From Marinobacter sp. X15-166B (GTDB lineage: Bacteria > Pseudomonadota > Gammaproteobacteria > Pseudomonadales > Oleiphilaceae), in contig NZ_MEIY01000001.1 in assembly GCF_001752365.1 (NCBI RefSeq), positions 1,125,019 through 1,189,018 on the forward strand: a stretch of DNA of 64,000 nucleotides, read 5' to 3'. Both the position numbers and the translations under genes were made by a program. The stretch's first letter is position 1. Each line of letters begins with the position of its first letter. Under the pieces are notes generated by a model that saw only the letters and a list, made by a program, of their open reading frames with translations, made no database searches and had not been told where the DNA came from. Positions 39,223-48,938 of the stretch are shown piece by piece.

Positions 39223-39588
39223 TCACCAATCGTTGTTGAAGCCGCTTGGGCTGACGCCCTGGTCAAACGAGGCACCGATTAAATCGTCGCTGTGTGAGCA
39301 GAATCCGTCATTCGAATCGGTGCCAAAGGGGTTCCCGGCAACATCAATGCCGCCCATCATCGGCAACCCGGTCGCCGGATTCACGTCGGTCACGGTGTGA
39401 CCGACCCTGCCGCCCCCTGGATCGCAATTGCCCTCACCGGTCGCGGTGCTGGCCTGCGCCTCTCGTTGTCCCTCACCGGCTGCAAAACGGGCCACAAAAA
39501 ACCCGATCAGTCCGCCAATCACCATTTCCTGAACGCCAAAAAATCCACCGGCGACCACCCCCATAAAGGTCCAAAGCACTTTTTTCAT
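39223..39588 (-). CDS. Small secreted or membrane-anchored hypothetical protein
   Basis: The 121-residue protein has an N-terminal hydrophobic, glycine-zipper-like stretch (VVAGGFFGVQEMVIGGLIGFFVARF). A soluble Gly/Asp/Asn-rich tail with two cysteines (NCDPGGG and GFCSHSDD) follows. I do not recognise a family. It lies between the DUF488 and M14 peptidase genes on the same strand. Confidence 0.6.
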   Translation of the reverse strand: MKKVLWTFMGVVAGGFFGVQEMVIGGLIGFFVARFAAGEGQREAQASTATGEGNCDPGGGRVGHTVTDVNPATGLPMMGGIDVAGNPFGTDSNDGFCSHSDDLIGASFDQGVSPSGFNNDW

Positions 39589-39815
39589 GGTATCTGCTTA
39601 CAATTTCACGCCCACATTAAGGCGCGACAACGGGTTGGTCCGGATCGCGCCAGACAATATTCGACTGGTCATTCCAGCGCTCGCCGGCCTCGATTGGACC
39701 GCCAAGCGCACCAGATTTCAGCGTGTGGTCATGCGCCGTGAATCACCCGCCATACCCTGCCCCCATTGCTGCACCGCTATGGCACCGGGGGCGGTTTATT
39801 CTTTGGTTACCCGGC

Positions 39816-40766
39816 TCACCGGGCAGATCGTGTACCCCGGCCCTGCTGATGCGCCAGCGCGTAGTCGATTGCCGCCCGCACCGCGGTGACCTGGGCGGCG
39901 TTGCATTGCTCGGGGGTCACCCGGGGACTGTCGGGATAGACCTCGGTGGTGGTTGTATAGGGGGCGCCGGTGATACTGGCGCACAGGCCCAGCTGCTTGA
40001 TCGGGTACTGGATAACCCCCCGTGCGACCACCGGTGAACCGAAGATTTCGCCATTGGCATCGGCCGGTGCAATATGGGTGATTGGCGCCACGGCCTCAAT
40101 AATCGCCTGCTGAAAATCGGGCTGGGGGTGCTCGCTGTCATCTACCAGGTAGAAGCCGTCAGGGATTCCACCGGGTTCGAAAGGCTGGCCGTCGCGGGCC
40201 GCCAGCGCGGGACGAAACTCGGTTTCATCGCTGTCGGTGGTTTCGTGCAGGTCCATATGCACCAGGACACGGTCCTGAATGGGTGCCACCATCTCCATGA
40301 GCGCCGTCGATTCCCCTGCCGCGCTGTCCGGGTGAAACGAGCGGTTCGGATCGACCGCGTTCGGGTTCCAGCGGTGGATACGTTCGTAGGCCCAGGGGCT
40401 GACGCAGGGCGCAACCAGCAAATTGACCCGGCCCGCGTATTCCGCCCCATGCTGGTCGACGAATTGCAGCGCGCCGTGTACCCCGCTGGTTTCATAGCCG
40501 TGGACCCCACCGGTTATCAGTATGACCGGTAGATCCTCACGCCAGCTGCGGCTGCGGATGGCCATCAGCGGGTAACGATCGGTGGCATAGTCCAGACAGC
40601 CATACTGGTCCACATCGAAGCGCGGGCGCAGGCGTTCGATCGCACTCAGCACCTCGGACGCGTAACTGCGCTGCCGGGACTGTCGTGACAACCACTCGGC
40701 GCGTTCCACATCGCCCCAGGGAACGCCGGGGGTACCAATTGAATAGGCGGCGGAAGCCGTGTTCAT
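39816..40766 (-). CDS. M14-family metallopeptidase, carboxypeptidase/deacylase type
   Basis: The 316-residue protein has zinc ligands in GGVHGYETSG and a downstream HMDLHET, with the arginine segment NAVDPNRSF. This matches M14 carboxypeptidase and succinylglutamate desuccinylase-like proteins. There is no signal peptide, so it probably acts in the cytoplasm on a small peptide or acylated amino acid. Confidence 0.82.
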   Translation of the reverse strand: MNTASAAYSIGTPGVPWGDVERAEWLSRQSRQRSYASEVLSAIERLRPRFDVDQYGCLDYATDRYPLMAIRSRSWREDLPVILITGGVHGYETSGVHGALQFVDQHGAEYAGRVNLLVAPCVSPWAYERIHRWNPNAVDPNRSFHPDSAAGESTALMEMVAPIQDRVLVHMDLHETTDSDETEFRPALAARDGQPFEPGGIPDGFYLVDDSEHPQPDFQQAIIEAVAPITHIAPADANGEIFGSPVVARGVIQYPIKQLGLCASITGAPYTTTTEVYPDSPRVTPEQCNAAQVTAVRAAIDYALAHQQGRGTRSAR

Positions 40767-40883
40767 CTTATTGTTCTCCAGTGATGCTCGATGCCGGGCA
40801 CCAGTCTAGCATCCACGACTGGTGTGCTCGCAAGTCCGCCGGCGGCCTTTGGAACGTGGCCGGCCGCTTCTGGCACCAGGGAA

Positions 40884-41591
40884 TCAGCTCAGGTCGCCCG
40901 GTGGAAACACCACCCTTTCAGCCCCTTCCTGCCAGGGCGGGAATTTGAGCATAACCTGCTGGAACGCGGGATGTTCCAGCCACTCCCTCAGCCATTGCTG
41001 CAGATTCGGATAGGGCAACCGGTAGAACACCTCCCGGTCAACGTGGGCAAACTGGCGCACAAACGGCATGATGCCGATGTCGGCGATGCTGATGCTGTCC
41101 CCCAGCAGATACCTGTTGCTGGCAAGCAAGCGCTCCAGCTCCAGCAAAAACACCTCGCCCTTTTGCCGGTAAGCCAGCGGAGGGAACTCAGGGTGACGGT
41201 CGGCGTATTTATAACGGTCGAGCCAGTGTTTGAATTCGTTGTCGTTACGGTCGATCAGCGCGTCAGCGACTGCCAAATCGGTGCTTAACAAGCCGTGCGG
41301 ATCGCGCTGCTGCAGCGCCCACTCCAGTATTTCCCGGCTTTCCTCGATAACGGCTCGGTGCGTGTCGTCCCTCTCGACCAGCTCCAGCACCGGCACCGTG
41401 CCTTTCGGACTGATGGCCAGCATCTGTGCGGGTTTGTTTTTCAGCACGACCTCCCGCAGCTCCACCCTGAGCCCGGCGAACACAAACGCCAGTCGGGCGC
41501 GCATGGCGTAAGGGCAACGACGGAAGGAGTACAAGCGATGCAGTGAAACAGTGATGGTGTGCCTCCAGGCTGAATTGACCAAGGCGCTCAT
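40884..41591 (-). CDS. Glutathione S-transferase family protein
   Basis: The 235-residue protein has a thioredoxin-like N-domain with RRCPYAMRARLAF (catalytic Cys, omega-like) and KGTVPVLEL. The helical C-domain includes GDSISIADIGIMPFVRQF. It would use glutathione for reduction or dehalogenation-type reactions. The substrate is unknown. Confidence 0.9.
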   Translation of the reverse strand: MSALVNSAWRHTITVSLHRLYSFRRCPYAMRARLAFVFAGLRVELREVVLKNKPAQMLAISPKGTVPVLELVERDDTHRAVIEESREILEWALQQRDPHGLLSTDLAVADALIDRNDNEFKHWLDRYKYADRHPEFPPLAYRQKGEVFLLELERLLASNRYLLGDSISIADIGIMPFVRQFAHVDREVFYRLPYPNLQQWLREWLEHPAFQQVMLKFPPWQEGAERVVFPPGDLS

Positions 41592-41690
41592 TATACGAAA
41601 GTTTTTGCGTTAACGGCGCAGCCTGGTCGCGCCCGGTAATCTGCACTGGTCAACCGTCGGTCAGGTTCGCGCCACTTCCGTGGTGTGCTT

Positions 41691-42377
41691 TCATTCTGCC
41701 CACAGTTGTGCCCTGAAAGAACTTTGCCGCCAGAGCAGTGCAACCCAAAATGCGTGCAGGTAGATGAGCAGCGCCAATACCCATTCAAACGCATCATCCA
41801 CCTGGCGGTACCAGTCCGGCACCACAACGCTCAGGATAACGGAGAGGATGCCCACCGCTAAGGTCACTTCGCTCAACCACAGCAGACGTTTGCCGCTTTG
41901 GTGCCAGCGTGGGTGGTCGCTCAGGGCGGCACTGATCAGCAACTGGGCAAGGTAGGTAAGCGCGAAATACAGCACGACTCCGGTACGCCGGGTGAGGCTG
42001 AAACCTGCACCTTCGTGACCAAGCGCCAGAGTGTAGGCGCCCAAAGCCACGCAGGCCACCAGCCCAAGCCAGCGAATCCAGAACTGGCCGTGACCGGGCG
42101 CGCCCAAACGCCGCAACCAGAGGCTGTTGAGCCACCAGAACTGCACGCCAAGCAGCGCTGCGGGCAGCATGGCCCCCTTGAAGATAAAATAGGCCATGCC
42201 GTGACGCCCTGTTCGGCTGATGCTGGTGCAACTATCCCAGTAGGGTACGCACCAGGGAACATAGCCCTCGAGGATCGCAACAGCAAACGTAACGTGAATG
42301 GCTAAAAAGGGCACCAGCGCAGCTGCCAGTGCGAACGGCCACAAAGGAATGCAGCGACCCCGGGTTGTCCTGTTCAT
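41691..42377 (-). CDS. Six-helix membrane protein, Frag1/DRAM-like
   Basis: The 228-residue protein has about six membrane helices, an early polar loop CVPYWDSCTSISRTGRHG and a final helix ALLIYLHAFWVALLWRQSSF. The layout resembles the Frag1/DRAM/Sfk1 family. The function in bacteria is unknown. Confidence 0.65.
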   Translation of the reverse strand: MNRTTRGRCIPLWPFALAAALVPFLAIHVTFAVAILEGYVPWCVPYWDSCTSISRTGRHGMAYFIFKGAMLPAALLGVQFWWLNSLWLRRLGAPGHGQFWIRWLGLVACVALGAYTLALGHEGAGFSLTRRTGVVLYFALTYLAQLLISAALSDHPRWHQSGKRLLWLSEVTLAVGILSVILSVVVPDWYRQVDDAFEWVLALLIYLHAFWVALLWRQSSFRAQLWAE

Positions 42378-42413
42378 TCCACCTCCCGGCCATGAACACC
42401 GTTCGGGCCCGGT

Positions 42414-42845
42414 TCAAGCCCGGTTATCAAAGACCATTCTAACCGCTCGGCCTTCCTCTCCCCAGGGGGTAATGTTCGTCATCTGAAGCACCAGTGAACC
42501 GTCCGGTCGTTGAGATAACCGACTCCGCCAGCCCCAATCGGGACTGTCGGGCACTTCATACGCATGACTCACAGTGAAAATGCCCCAGGCTTCGGGATTA
42601 TTAACACACCGGACCGGATTCTGCTGGTGCCAGCTATCCACCCAGATCGCACCGTTTTCATCGAAGAACGTGAAGCTCCCGTTTTGCGGGGCCTTGTCAT
42701 ACCACCACGAATAATGAATGGCGTCATTTTCGATCGTGAGTTCACACGCATAATATGCAGCAGTGTTGCCGGCTGGGTCCAGCCACAGTTCTCCCGTGCC
42801 TGTCCACCGGGTTCCCGTCAGTTTTGCAAGCCGTTCGTTGATCAT
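42414..42845 (-). CDS. Conserved hypothetical protein with lipocalin-like layout
   Basis: The protein is about 143 residues and starts TGTRWTGTGELWLDPAGN. Aromatic-rich strands follow (IHYSWWYDKAPQNGSFTFF and GAIWVDSWHQQ). It resembles small beta-barrel ligand-binding proteins. ATG 42845 follows GGAG; an in-frame ATG lies at 42875. I do not recognise the exact family. Confidence 0.6.
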   Translation of the reverse strand: MINERLAKLTGTRWTGTGELWLDPAGNTAAYYACELTIENDAIHYSWWYDKAPQNGSFTFFDENGAIWVDSWHQQNPVRCVNNPEAWGIFTVSHAYEVPDSPDWGWRSRLSQRPDGSLVLQMTNITPWGEEGRAVRMVFDNRA

Positions 42846-42890
42846 CTCGTTCTCCACAGTGGCCTGCGGGGTCACAGCGCCTGGCAGGCT

Positions 42891-44684
42891 TTACGCTCCA
42901 TAGGCCTTACGATAACTGCCCTGATAATCAAAGATCCGCTCCTGCACCTGCCAGTAGTGCTTCTGTTTGCGGGCGATAACAAAATCCGGTGCTGGCAGTA
43001 AGGTCTGTATCTCAAGCGCCTCCTCCAGTCTGCTGAACTCGTGCGGGGCCTGGCTATTCGCCAAACGCCGTCCAAACAGTTTGTTGAATACGTGGCGCTG
43101 TGCCGGCCGGCTGAAATCAAACGACTCGCTGAGTTCTTCCCCGTCTTCACCGTGATAGGTGACTCTCAGTTTACTCTGGTTGTTGCGGTCGGTGCCGCCT
43201 TTCTGGGCGCTCAAAGTGATTCCCGCACAGCGGATCACCATGGCGTCTTTGAGTTTCAGGGCATCTCGAAGCTGATCATCCGGGTCGATAATGGCCTTTT
43301 TACACTGCTGGCAGTTACGGGCGGCGATATCGTTCTCGCCACCGCAGTGTGGGCACTCCTTGAAACGGAAACGGTAATCGCACTGTTCAGGGCGCCCGTT
43401 GCGCGCCTCAGGCTCATCCGCTCGAGCGGATTCCAGCAGCCCCTGACAACGGCGTCCGTAGTGCTCGATCACATGACCTTCACTGTCTGCCTTGCCCCAG
43501 AAGATATTGGCAAAACCACAACCCGGACAAAACACCTGCACCGGCTCACTGTCAGGGTTCGGTTTCTTCTCCCCCACTTCCGGGTGATGCAGATTGACCC
43601 GGTTGCCCGCGTAATCAATCACCAGGCAATCCTGTTTGCCTTCGTCCAGACGCAGACCGCGACCCACAATCTGCTGATACAGGCTGACCGACTGGGTAGG
43701 CCGAAGAATGGCGATAAAGTCCACATGGGGCGCATCAAAACCTGTCGTGAGCACGGATACATTCACCAGATATTTTAAGCGCCGCTGTTTAAAACGCTGG
43801 ATCTGCAAATCGCGCTCGTCCAGAGCGGTAGCGCCGGTAATCAAGGCGGTTTGCTGTTCCGGCAGATAGCCGGTGATTTCCTTCGCATGCTCCACCGTGG
43901 CCGCAAAGATCATCACCGCCCGACGCTCCACCGCCAGCGTCATAACCTGTTCAATGATGGCCCGGGTAACCCGTTGGTGCTTGCTCAGCAGCTGGTTAAC
44001 GTCGTTTTCAGCGTATTCGCCAAAGCGGTTCTGAGCCAGCGCGGAGAAGTCGTACTGCGCCACCGCCGCGTCCACCAACTCGGGCCTGGTGAGATAGCCC
44101 CGATTGATCATATAGCTCAACGACAGTTCATAGATGCAATGCACAAAGGGCTTTTCCTGTTCGCTGCGCACAAAGCCCCGGTAGTGGTAGCGATAGATCC
44201 AGCCCATGGCCAATCGATAGGGTGTGGCGGTCAGCCCGAGGACCTTGAGGGAGTCGTTCCGTTGCCGCAGTTGCCCGATGATGGTTTGATACTGACTGGT
44301 CTCATCGTCACTGACCCGATGGCACTCATCGATGATGAGCAAAGAGAATTCATCTGTGAACTGATCCAGATTAGCCGCTACAGACTGCACGCTGGCGAAG
44401 GTCACTTGATAACGGCTTTCCCTGCGCTGCAACCCGGCGGAAAAAATCCCGCCCGTCACACCATAGCTTTGGTATTTGGCGTGATTCTGCTCCACCAGCT
44501 CTTTGACGTGGGTCAGCACCAGAATTTTACGGCGCGCGAGGCGGGCCAGTTCGGCAATGACCAGACTTTTACCCGCACCGGTCGGCAGCACGATCACGGC
44601 AGACTCATCGGATTGGCGAAAATGCCTCAACGTGGCATCAACGGCCTCCTGCTGGTAGGGCCGCAGTTTGAAGGGAGCATTCAT
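42891..44684 (-). CDS. radD: RadD-type superfamily 2 helicase
   Basis: The 597-residue ATPase has Walker A LPTGAGKS (residues 33-40), DECH in [24 protein letters not shown], and helicase C motifs [11 protein letters not shown] and [11 protein letters not shown] zinc-binding module follows ([15 protein letters not shown] and [18 protein letters not shown]). It aligns by eye with E. coli RadD (YejH) over its full length. RadD takes part in DNA repair and recombination intermediate processing. Confidence 0.94.
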   Translation of the reverse strand: MNAPFKLRPYQQEAVDATLRHFRQSDESAVIVLPTGAGKSLVIAELARLARRKILVLTHVKELVEQNHAKYQSYGVTGGIFSAGLQRRESRYQVTFASVQSVAANLDQFTDEFSLLIIDECHRVSDDETSQYQTIIGQLRQRNDSLKVLGLTATPYRLAMGWIYRYHYRGFVRSEQEKPFVHCIYELSLSYMINRGYLTRPELVDAAVAQYDFSALAQNRFGEYAENDVNQLLSKHQRVTRAIIEQVMTLAVERRAVMIFAATVEHAKEITGYLPEQQTALITGATALDERDLQIQRFKQRRLKYLVNVSVLTTGFDAPHVDFIAILRPTQSVSLYQQIVGRGLRLDEGKQDCLVIDYAGNRVNLHHPEVGEKKPNPDSEPVQVFCPGCGFANIFWGKADSEGHVIEHYGRRCQGLLESARADEPEARNGRPEQCDYRFRFKECPHCGGENDIAARNCQQCKKAIIDPDDQLRDALKLKDAMVIRCAGITLSAQKGGTDRNNQSKLRVTYHGEDGEELSESFDFSRPAQRHVFNKLFGRRLANSQAPHEFSRLEEALEIQTLLPAPDFVIARKQKHYWQVQERIFDYQGSYRKAYGA

Positions 44685-44777
44685 TGTGCAGTGTTGGATC
44701 GCTATCAGGGGGCTATGGCGGTCATACTAGCAAATACCAGAGCCGTTACCTGCGAGTCTGTATATAAACGCCCACAA

Positions 44778-44885
44778 TTAACGCAACACGAAAACGAGCA
44801 GGACAACACACAAGGTGATGTTCAGTGCCCAGATGATCATAGAAACCCGCCGCCGCGGACTCATACGCTTGATTGGACTAGTCAT
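44778..44885 (-). CDS. 35-residue single-helix membrane peptide
   Basis: This short ORF starts MTSPIKRMSPRRRVSM. A basic N-terminus is followed by a hydrophobic helix (IIWALNITLCVVLLVFVLR). Its ATG overlaps the last codons of the ferric-reductase-like gene, so it could be translated by coupling. The positive-inside pattern suggests a small inner-membrane subunit. Expression is unproven. Confidence 0.45.
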   Translation of the reverse strand: MTSPIKRMSPRRRVSMIIWALNITLCVVLLVFVLR

Positions 44886-46182
44886 AGTTGAAGCGCTCTG
44901 ACAGGATACGATGAGGCGGCGTGCCCCTGTTGATCAGGTGATCTTCGACGCCATCCATCATGATCCTGGGGCCGCACATCACGAACAGCCATTGGCTGAA
45001 CTCCCGCGCTGAAAAAACACGATCCAGCAGTGCTGCGTCTATAAGGCCTGTCTCTCCCTGCCAGGTTTCTGGCGGTTCTGACAGCACGTAGATCAGGTCA
45101 TCCGCACCCAACTCATCACGATAGGCAATCTGTTCGATCACCCGGTTTCCGTAGACCAACTTCACCTTGCGCGAATCGTCGGTCAGGCGCATTTGCCTCA
45201 GTATGCCCAGCAATGGCGCAAGGCCAACGCCGCCCGCGATGAGAGCGATGCCGGGCTCCGTACGGTCATCAACGGAAAGGGTGCCGTAAGGGCCGTCAAG
45301 ATAGGCCACTGTTCCGGTTTTTATCTGGCCAATTGTTCGGGTGAAATCGCCAAGCTCTCTGACCATAAACGATATCTCGGGCCCCGCCGCCGGCGCCGAG
45401 CAAATGGAGAACGGATTCTCCTTCATTGAGAACGGACTGTGGCCTGCATTCAGCCAGACGAACTGCCCCGCCTTGTAATCAAGACCAGGATGACCGTCCG
45501 GTTGTACGGTCAATTCCCATTGCTTTGGCGTCAATCGGGTTACCGACGTCACGCGCCAGGGTCGCGCCTTCTGTAGAAAGGGAACCAGCAGGTAAACAGT
45601 CAGTAGCGTCCCTGCAGCCACTGCCGTCAGTGCGATCCACACCCAAGTCATCACAGGCTGCGCTCCGTACCGCCCTGCATACACGGTATGATGCAACAGC
45701 AGCACCGCGATCAAAAGAGCGCCAACCCCATGTAAAAGGCGCCACGTCTCATATTTGTAATCCAGTTGAGTGCGCCCGATGGCCAACAGCGCAAGGCTTG
45801 CCAGAAGCAGGTAGGCGACTATGCCTGTCGACAGAGCGGAAAAATCGGTGGTGATCGTCAGTACGCGCAGCGGATCCCACGGGCGTTGCCCACCCGACGG
45901 TGTTCCCTGATAAAAAAACGGGTGCAGCAAGGCAAAAACCAGTGCGGTGCGAGCCATCACCTGGTGGAACCGCATGGTTAGGTCCAGCCCGACACCGCTT
46001 GAAATGGCCTTGAAACGACCCGACAGGATGAATTCCATCAGAATCATGGAGAACGCCAGGATGCCAAGCCCGGACGCCAGTTCCTGGTGGTACGAGCGAG
46101 GCGGCCCGCCAACCCACGCGGACAAGATCAATGGCAATGTGACCGCACCAAGGTAAGCCATGATCAAAAAGAATGGTTTCAT
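44878..46182 (-). CDS. Ferric-reductase-like transmembrane flavoprotein
   Basis: The 434-residue protein has six membrane helices with haem-type histidines (MRFHQVMARTALVFALLHPF and WRLLHGVGALLIAVLLLHH). An FNR-type module follows: FAD site ENPFSICSAP, NAD site ALIAGGVGLAPLLGILRQM, and a C-terminal CGPRIMMDGVEDHL. It would carry electrons from NAD(P)H across the membrane to iron or another acceptor. A tiny ORF overlaps its stop. Confidence 0.9.
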   Translation of the reverse strand: MKPFFLIMAYLGAVTLPLILSAWVGGPPRSYHQELASGLGILAFSMILMEFILSGRFKAISSGVGLDLTMRFHQVMARTALVFALLHPFFYQGTPSGGQRPWDPLRVLTITTDFSALSTGIVAYLLLASLALLAIGRTQLDYKYETWRLLHGVGALLIAVLLLHHTVYAGRYGAQPVMTWVWIALTAVAAGTLLTVYLLVPFLQKARPWRVTSVTRLTPKQWELTVQPDGHPGLDYKAGQFVWLNAGHSPFSMKENPFSICSAPAAGPEISFMVRELGDFTRTIGQIKTGTVAYLDGPYGTLSVDDRTEPGIALIAGGVGLAPLLGILRQMRLTDDSRKVKLVYGNRVIEQIAYRDELGADDLIYVLSEPPETWQGETGLIDAALLDRVFSAREFSQWLFVMCGPRIMMDGVEDHLINRGTPPHRILSERFNYD

Positions 46183-46220
46183 CTGCCTGGCCTCGTCACG
46201 TCCTCCGGGCTTGCAACCCC

Positions 46221-46700
46221 TTAATGATGCCCACCCGGTCCATGGGCGTGGCCGTGGGCGATTTCTTCCGCATCGGCCGCACGGACTTCGACAATGTCGA
46301 TATCGAAGGTGAGGGTTTTACCCGCCATCGGGTGGTTGGTGTCGACGTCAGCAAACTTGTGGCCGACCTTGGCAACGACCACGTGGCGTGGGCCCTGCTC
46401 GGTTTGCACCTGGGCGATCATGCCCGCCTTCCAGCGTTTGGCACCGACCAGATGCTTGATCGGTACCCGCTGAACGGCATCGGCCTTGCGCGGCCCGTAG
46501 GCTTTATCCGGCGTGACGGTGACGCTGAACGTATCGCCGGCATCGCGACCTTCCAGCGCTTCTTCCAGGCCGCGAATAATGCCGCCGTGGCCATGCAGGT
46601 AAGCGTTTGGCTCGCCGCCCCGGGAGTTTTCAACAACCTTGCCTTGTTCATCACGGACGCTGTAATGAAACAAGACCACTTGATTCTTTTCAATGGGCAT
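46221..46700 (-). CDS. slyD: SlyD-type FKBP peptidyl-prolyl isomerase
   Basis: The 159-residue protein has the FKBP start VVLFHYSVRDEQGKVVENSR and GGIIRGLEEALEGRDAGD, then an insert-in-flap domain and a short His-rich metal-binding tail (HGHAHGPGGHH). It is a cytoplasmic folding helper that may also bind nickel. It is monocistronic as far as visible. Confidence 0.93.
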   Translation of the reverse strand: MPIEKNQVVLFHYSVRDEQGKVVENSRGGEPNAYLHGHGGIIRGLEEALEGRDAGDTFSVTVTPDKAYGPRKADAVQRVPIKHLVGAKRWKAGMIAQVQTEQGPRHVVVAKVGHKFADVDTNHPMAGKTLTFDIDIVEVRAADAEEIAHGHAHGPGGHH

Positions 46701-46768
46701 AGGGTTCTCCGCCAGGGTTTGAGAGGCGCCATTATAACCGGCGGCGTTGGTTCCAGCGCCATCCGGGG

Positions 46769-47308
46769 TCAGGGAATTTTTCCGGCAAAGCGCGCAATCA
46801 CTGGATAGACCGAACCACCGGCGCGCTGCACACTCTCAAAAAGTACGAACCGCTCTACCCGAAACGCCCCGAACGCCGCCCCCTCATACTCGGCCAGTAA
46901 GCTCTCAATCGAACCGGGCCGGTGCTTGAACCGGGACAGGGTGATGTGGGGGCGAAACGCCCGACTCTCTGGGGTGAACCCGAGCTGCGCCATTTCGCTT
47001 TTGAGCGCACTGTGGAGGCTGGCCACAGGAGCCGCCGGCTGGACGCCCGCCCAAAGAATGCGCGGTGCGCAAGGCCGACCGAAACACCCCAACCCCGCAA
47101 CCTGCAACTCAAAAGCCGTCAGGGAAATACGGCAGGCCGCCTCGCGCACCGCCAATACACGCTCGTCTTCCACGTTACCCAGGAACAGCAAGGTCAGGTG
47201 CATCTGCGCAAAAGTCTGCCATCTGGCTCCGGGCACCTCTGCCCTCACCTTCAACAGGCGACTTTTGATCGGAGCGGGAATCTCCACTCCGAAGAATAGC
47301 TTGCGCAT
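46769..47308 (-). CDS. thpR: RNA 2',3'-cyclic phosphodiesterase
   Basis: The 179-residue 2H phosphoesterase has two H-x-T-L motifs, HLTLLFLGN and HITLSRFKH, and begins MRKLFFGVEIPAPIKSRLL. ATG 47308 follows a G-rich ribosome site; the longer frame to 47407 lacks support. It runs divergently from the GCS2-like gene. Confidence 0.9.
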   Translation of the reverse strand: MRKLFFGVEIPAPIKSRLLKVRAEVPGARWQTFAQMHLTLLFLGNVEDERVLAVREAACRISLTAFELQVAGLGCFGRPCAPRILWAGVQPAAPVASLHSALKSEMAQLGFTPESRAFRPHITLSRFKHRPGSIESLLAEYEGAAFGAFRVERFVLFESVQRAGGSVYPVIARFAGKIP

Positions 47309-47429
47309 GACTGTCCCCCCATACTCATGGTGCGCTCCAGACCTTCGGCGGTCATGAGCACCCGGCCATGTTAACAAGTCTCCCGGCGCCATGTCCGAAG
47401 GGCGCACCTTCCACTATTATTCAATATAG

Positions 47430-48938
47430 GTGCGCACCAGAGACGACGTTATTGTGGGACTGGCGATCAATAAATCGGAATTCAGCGCGGACGAGTTTGC
47501 ACGGTTTGCGGCCAAGGTCCGCACGGACCTGACCGCCCTCGCTCGTCTGCTGGACCGGCCCGGCTTCGGTGAGGGGGAAAGTTCGATTGGCGCTGAGGTC
47601 GAGTTCTACATCGTCAACCCCGAGCTGCGCGTCCAGCCCATCAACACACAAGTCACCGCCAGTGTTCAGGACCCGCAACTGACGCTTGAGCTCAACCGCT
47701 TCAACCTCGAATACAACCTCAGTCCCCGGATTTTCAAAGGCACGCCGTTTTTCCAAACAGAGCAAGAGCTGCTGGCGGCCATCCGCCGCATCAACCAGCA
47801 CGCCGCACCACTGGGGGGCGAACTGGTCCCGATCGGCATTTTGCCCACCCTGCGCCAGTCCGATACCACCGCGAAGGCGTTGACAGACGTTCCCCGCTAC
47901 CATGCACTGTCCAACGCGCTGGTGAAGCAACGTGGCGAGCCATTCAACATCCATATCCGTGGCAACGATGCCATCAATCTGGCGGCGGACGACGTCACCA
48001 TGGAAGGGGCCACGACCTCATTCCAGCTGCACTGGCGGGTCCCCGCCCACCGGTTTGCCGATTATTTCAATGCCGTGCAGCTGGTTACGCCAATCGCCCT
48101 GGCGCTGGCCAGCAATTCGCCCAGCCTGTTTGGCCACCACCTCTGGGACGAAACCCGCATTGCCCTGTTCAAGCAATCCATTGACAGCCGCTCCCCCCAT
48201 CACAGAACCTGGCGCCACCCGCCCAGGGTCTATTACGGCAACGGCTGGGTGCGCAGCGCCTGGGAATTGTTCGCGGCCTCTGCGGCGCTGTATCCGCCCA
48301 TCATTCCAGTGATGTCCGAGGAAGAGCCGCTGGCGGTGATTGCGCGGGGCCAAGTGCCGGAACTGGCCGAGCTGCGTCTGCACCAAGGCACCACCTGGCC
48401 CTGGAACCGCGCCATCTTTGATCCCGCCGGGGGGGGACACCTGCGCATCGAGATGCGTTCGATGCCGGCCGGCCCAACTGCCGTGGACATGTGTGCCAAC
48501 GGACTGTTCGTGATCGGGGCTGCGTTGGCCGTGCTCGATGACATCCATCACCTGACGTCGATCCTGCCTTTCAACTATTCCGAACACAATTTCTACCGCG
48601 CCGCCAAATACGGGCTGGACGCAGCAATCGTCTGGCCGCACACAGACCAGGTTCAGTTGCAGGACACTCCCCTGTTAACCGTGGCCCGCGCGTTGCTGCC
48701 GCGCGCCCGGGACGCCTTGCAGGCAACCGCCGTGGACGGCACCGAGATTCAGCACCTGCTGGGCATCATCGAAGGCCGCATTGCAACCGCCATGACCGGC
48801 GCCCGGTGGCAGCGCCACATCACCGAGTCTTTCATGCAGTCACTGGGCCCCGATGAGGCGTTCCGGGCTATGCTGGCGCTGTACATGGCCAACCAGAAGA
48901 ACAACAGACCGGTGCACGAATGGACCCTGTCACCATGA
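47430..48938 (+). CDS. Glutamate-cysteine ligase (GCS2)-like protein
   Basis: The 502-residue protein resembles the GCS2/YbdK carboxylate-amine ligases: IGAEVEFYIVNP, FNLEYNLSPRIFKGT, NDAINLAADDVTMEGATTSFQLHWRV and HLRIEMRSMPAGPTAVDM. The expected product is a gamma-glutamyl or similar amide bond. Its stop overlaps the start of an aspartoacylase-like gene by ATGA, which suggests a paired make-and-break or modification function. The start is GTG 47430. Confidence 0.82.
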   Translation: MRTRDDVIVGLAINKSEFSADEFARFAAKVRTDLTALARLLDRPGFGEGESSIGAEVEFYIVNPELRVQPINTQVTASVQDPQLTLELNRFNLEYNLSPRIFKGTPFFQTEQELLAAIRRINQHAAPLGGELVPIGILPTLRQSDTTAKALTDVPRYHALSNALVKQRGEPFNIHIRGNDAINLAADDVTMEGATTSFQLHWRVPAHRFADYFNAVQLVTPIALALASNSPSLFGHHLWDETRIALFKQSIDSRSPHHRTWRHPPRVYYGNGWVRSAWELFAASAALYPPIIPVMSEEEPLAVIARGQVPELAELRLHQGTTWPWNRAIFDPAGGGHLRIEMRSMPAGPTAVDMCANGLFVIGAALAVLDDIHHLTSILPFNYSEHNFYRAAKYGLDAAIVWPHTDQVQLQDTPLLTVARALLPRARDALQATAVDGTEIQHLLGIIEGRIATAMTGARWQRHITESFMQSLGPDEAFRAMLALYMANQKNNRPVHEWTLSP

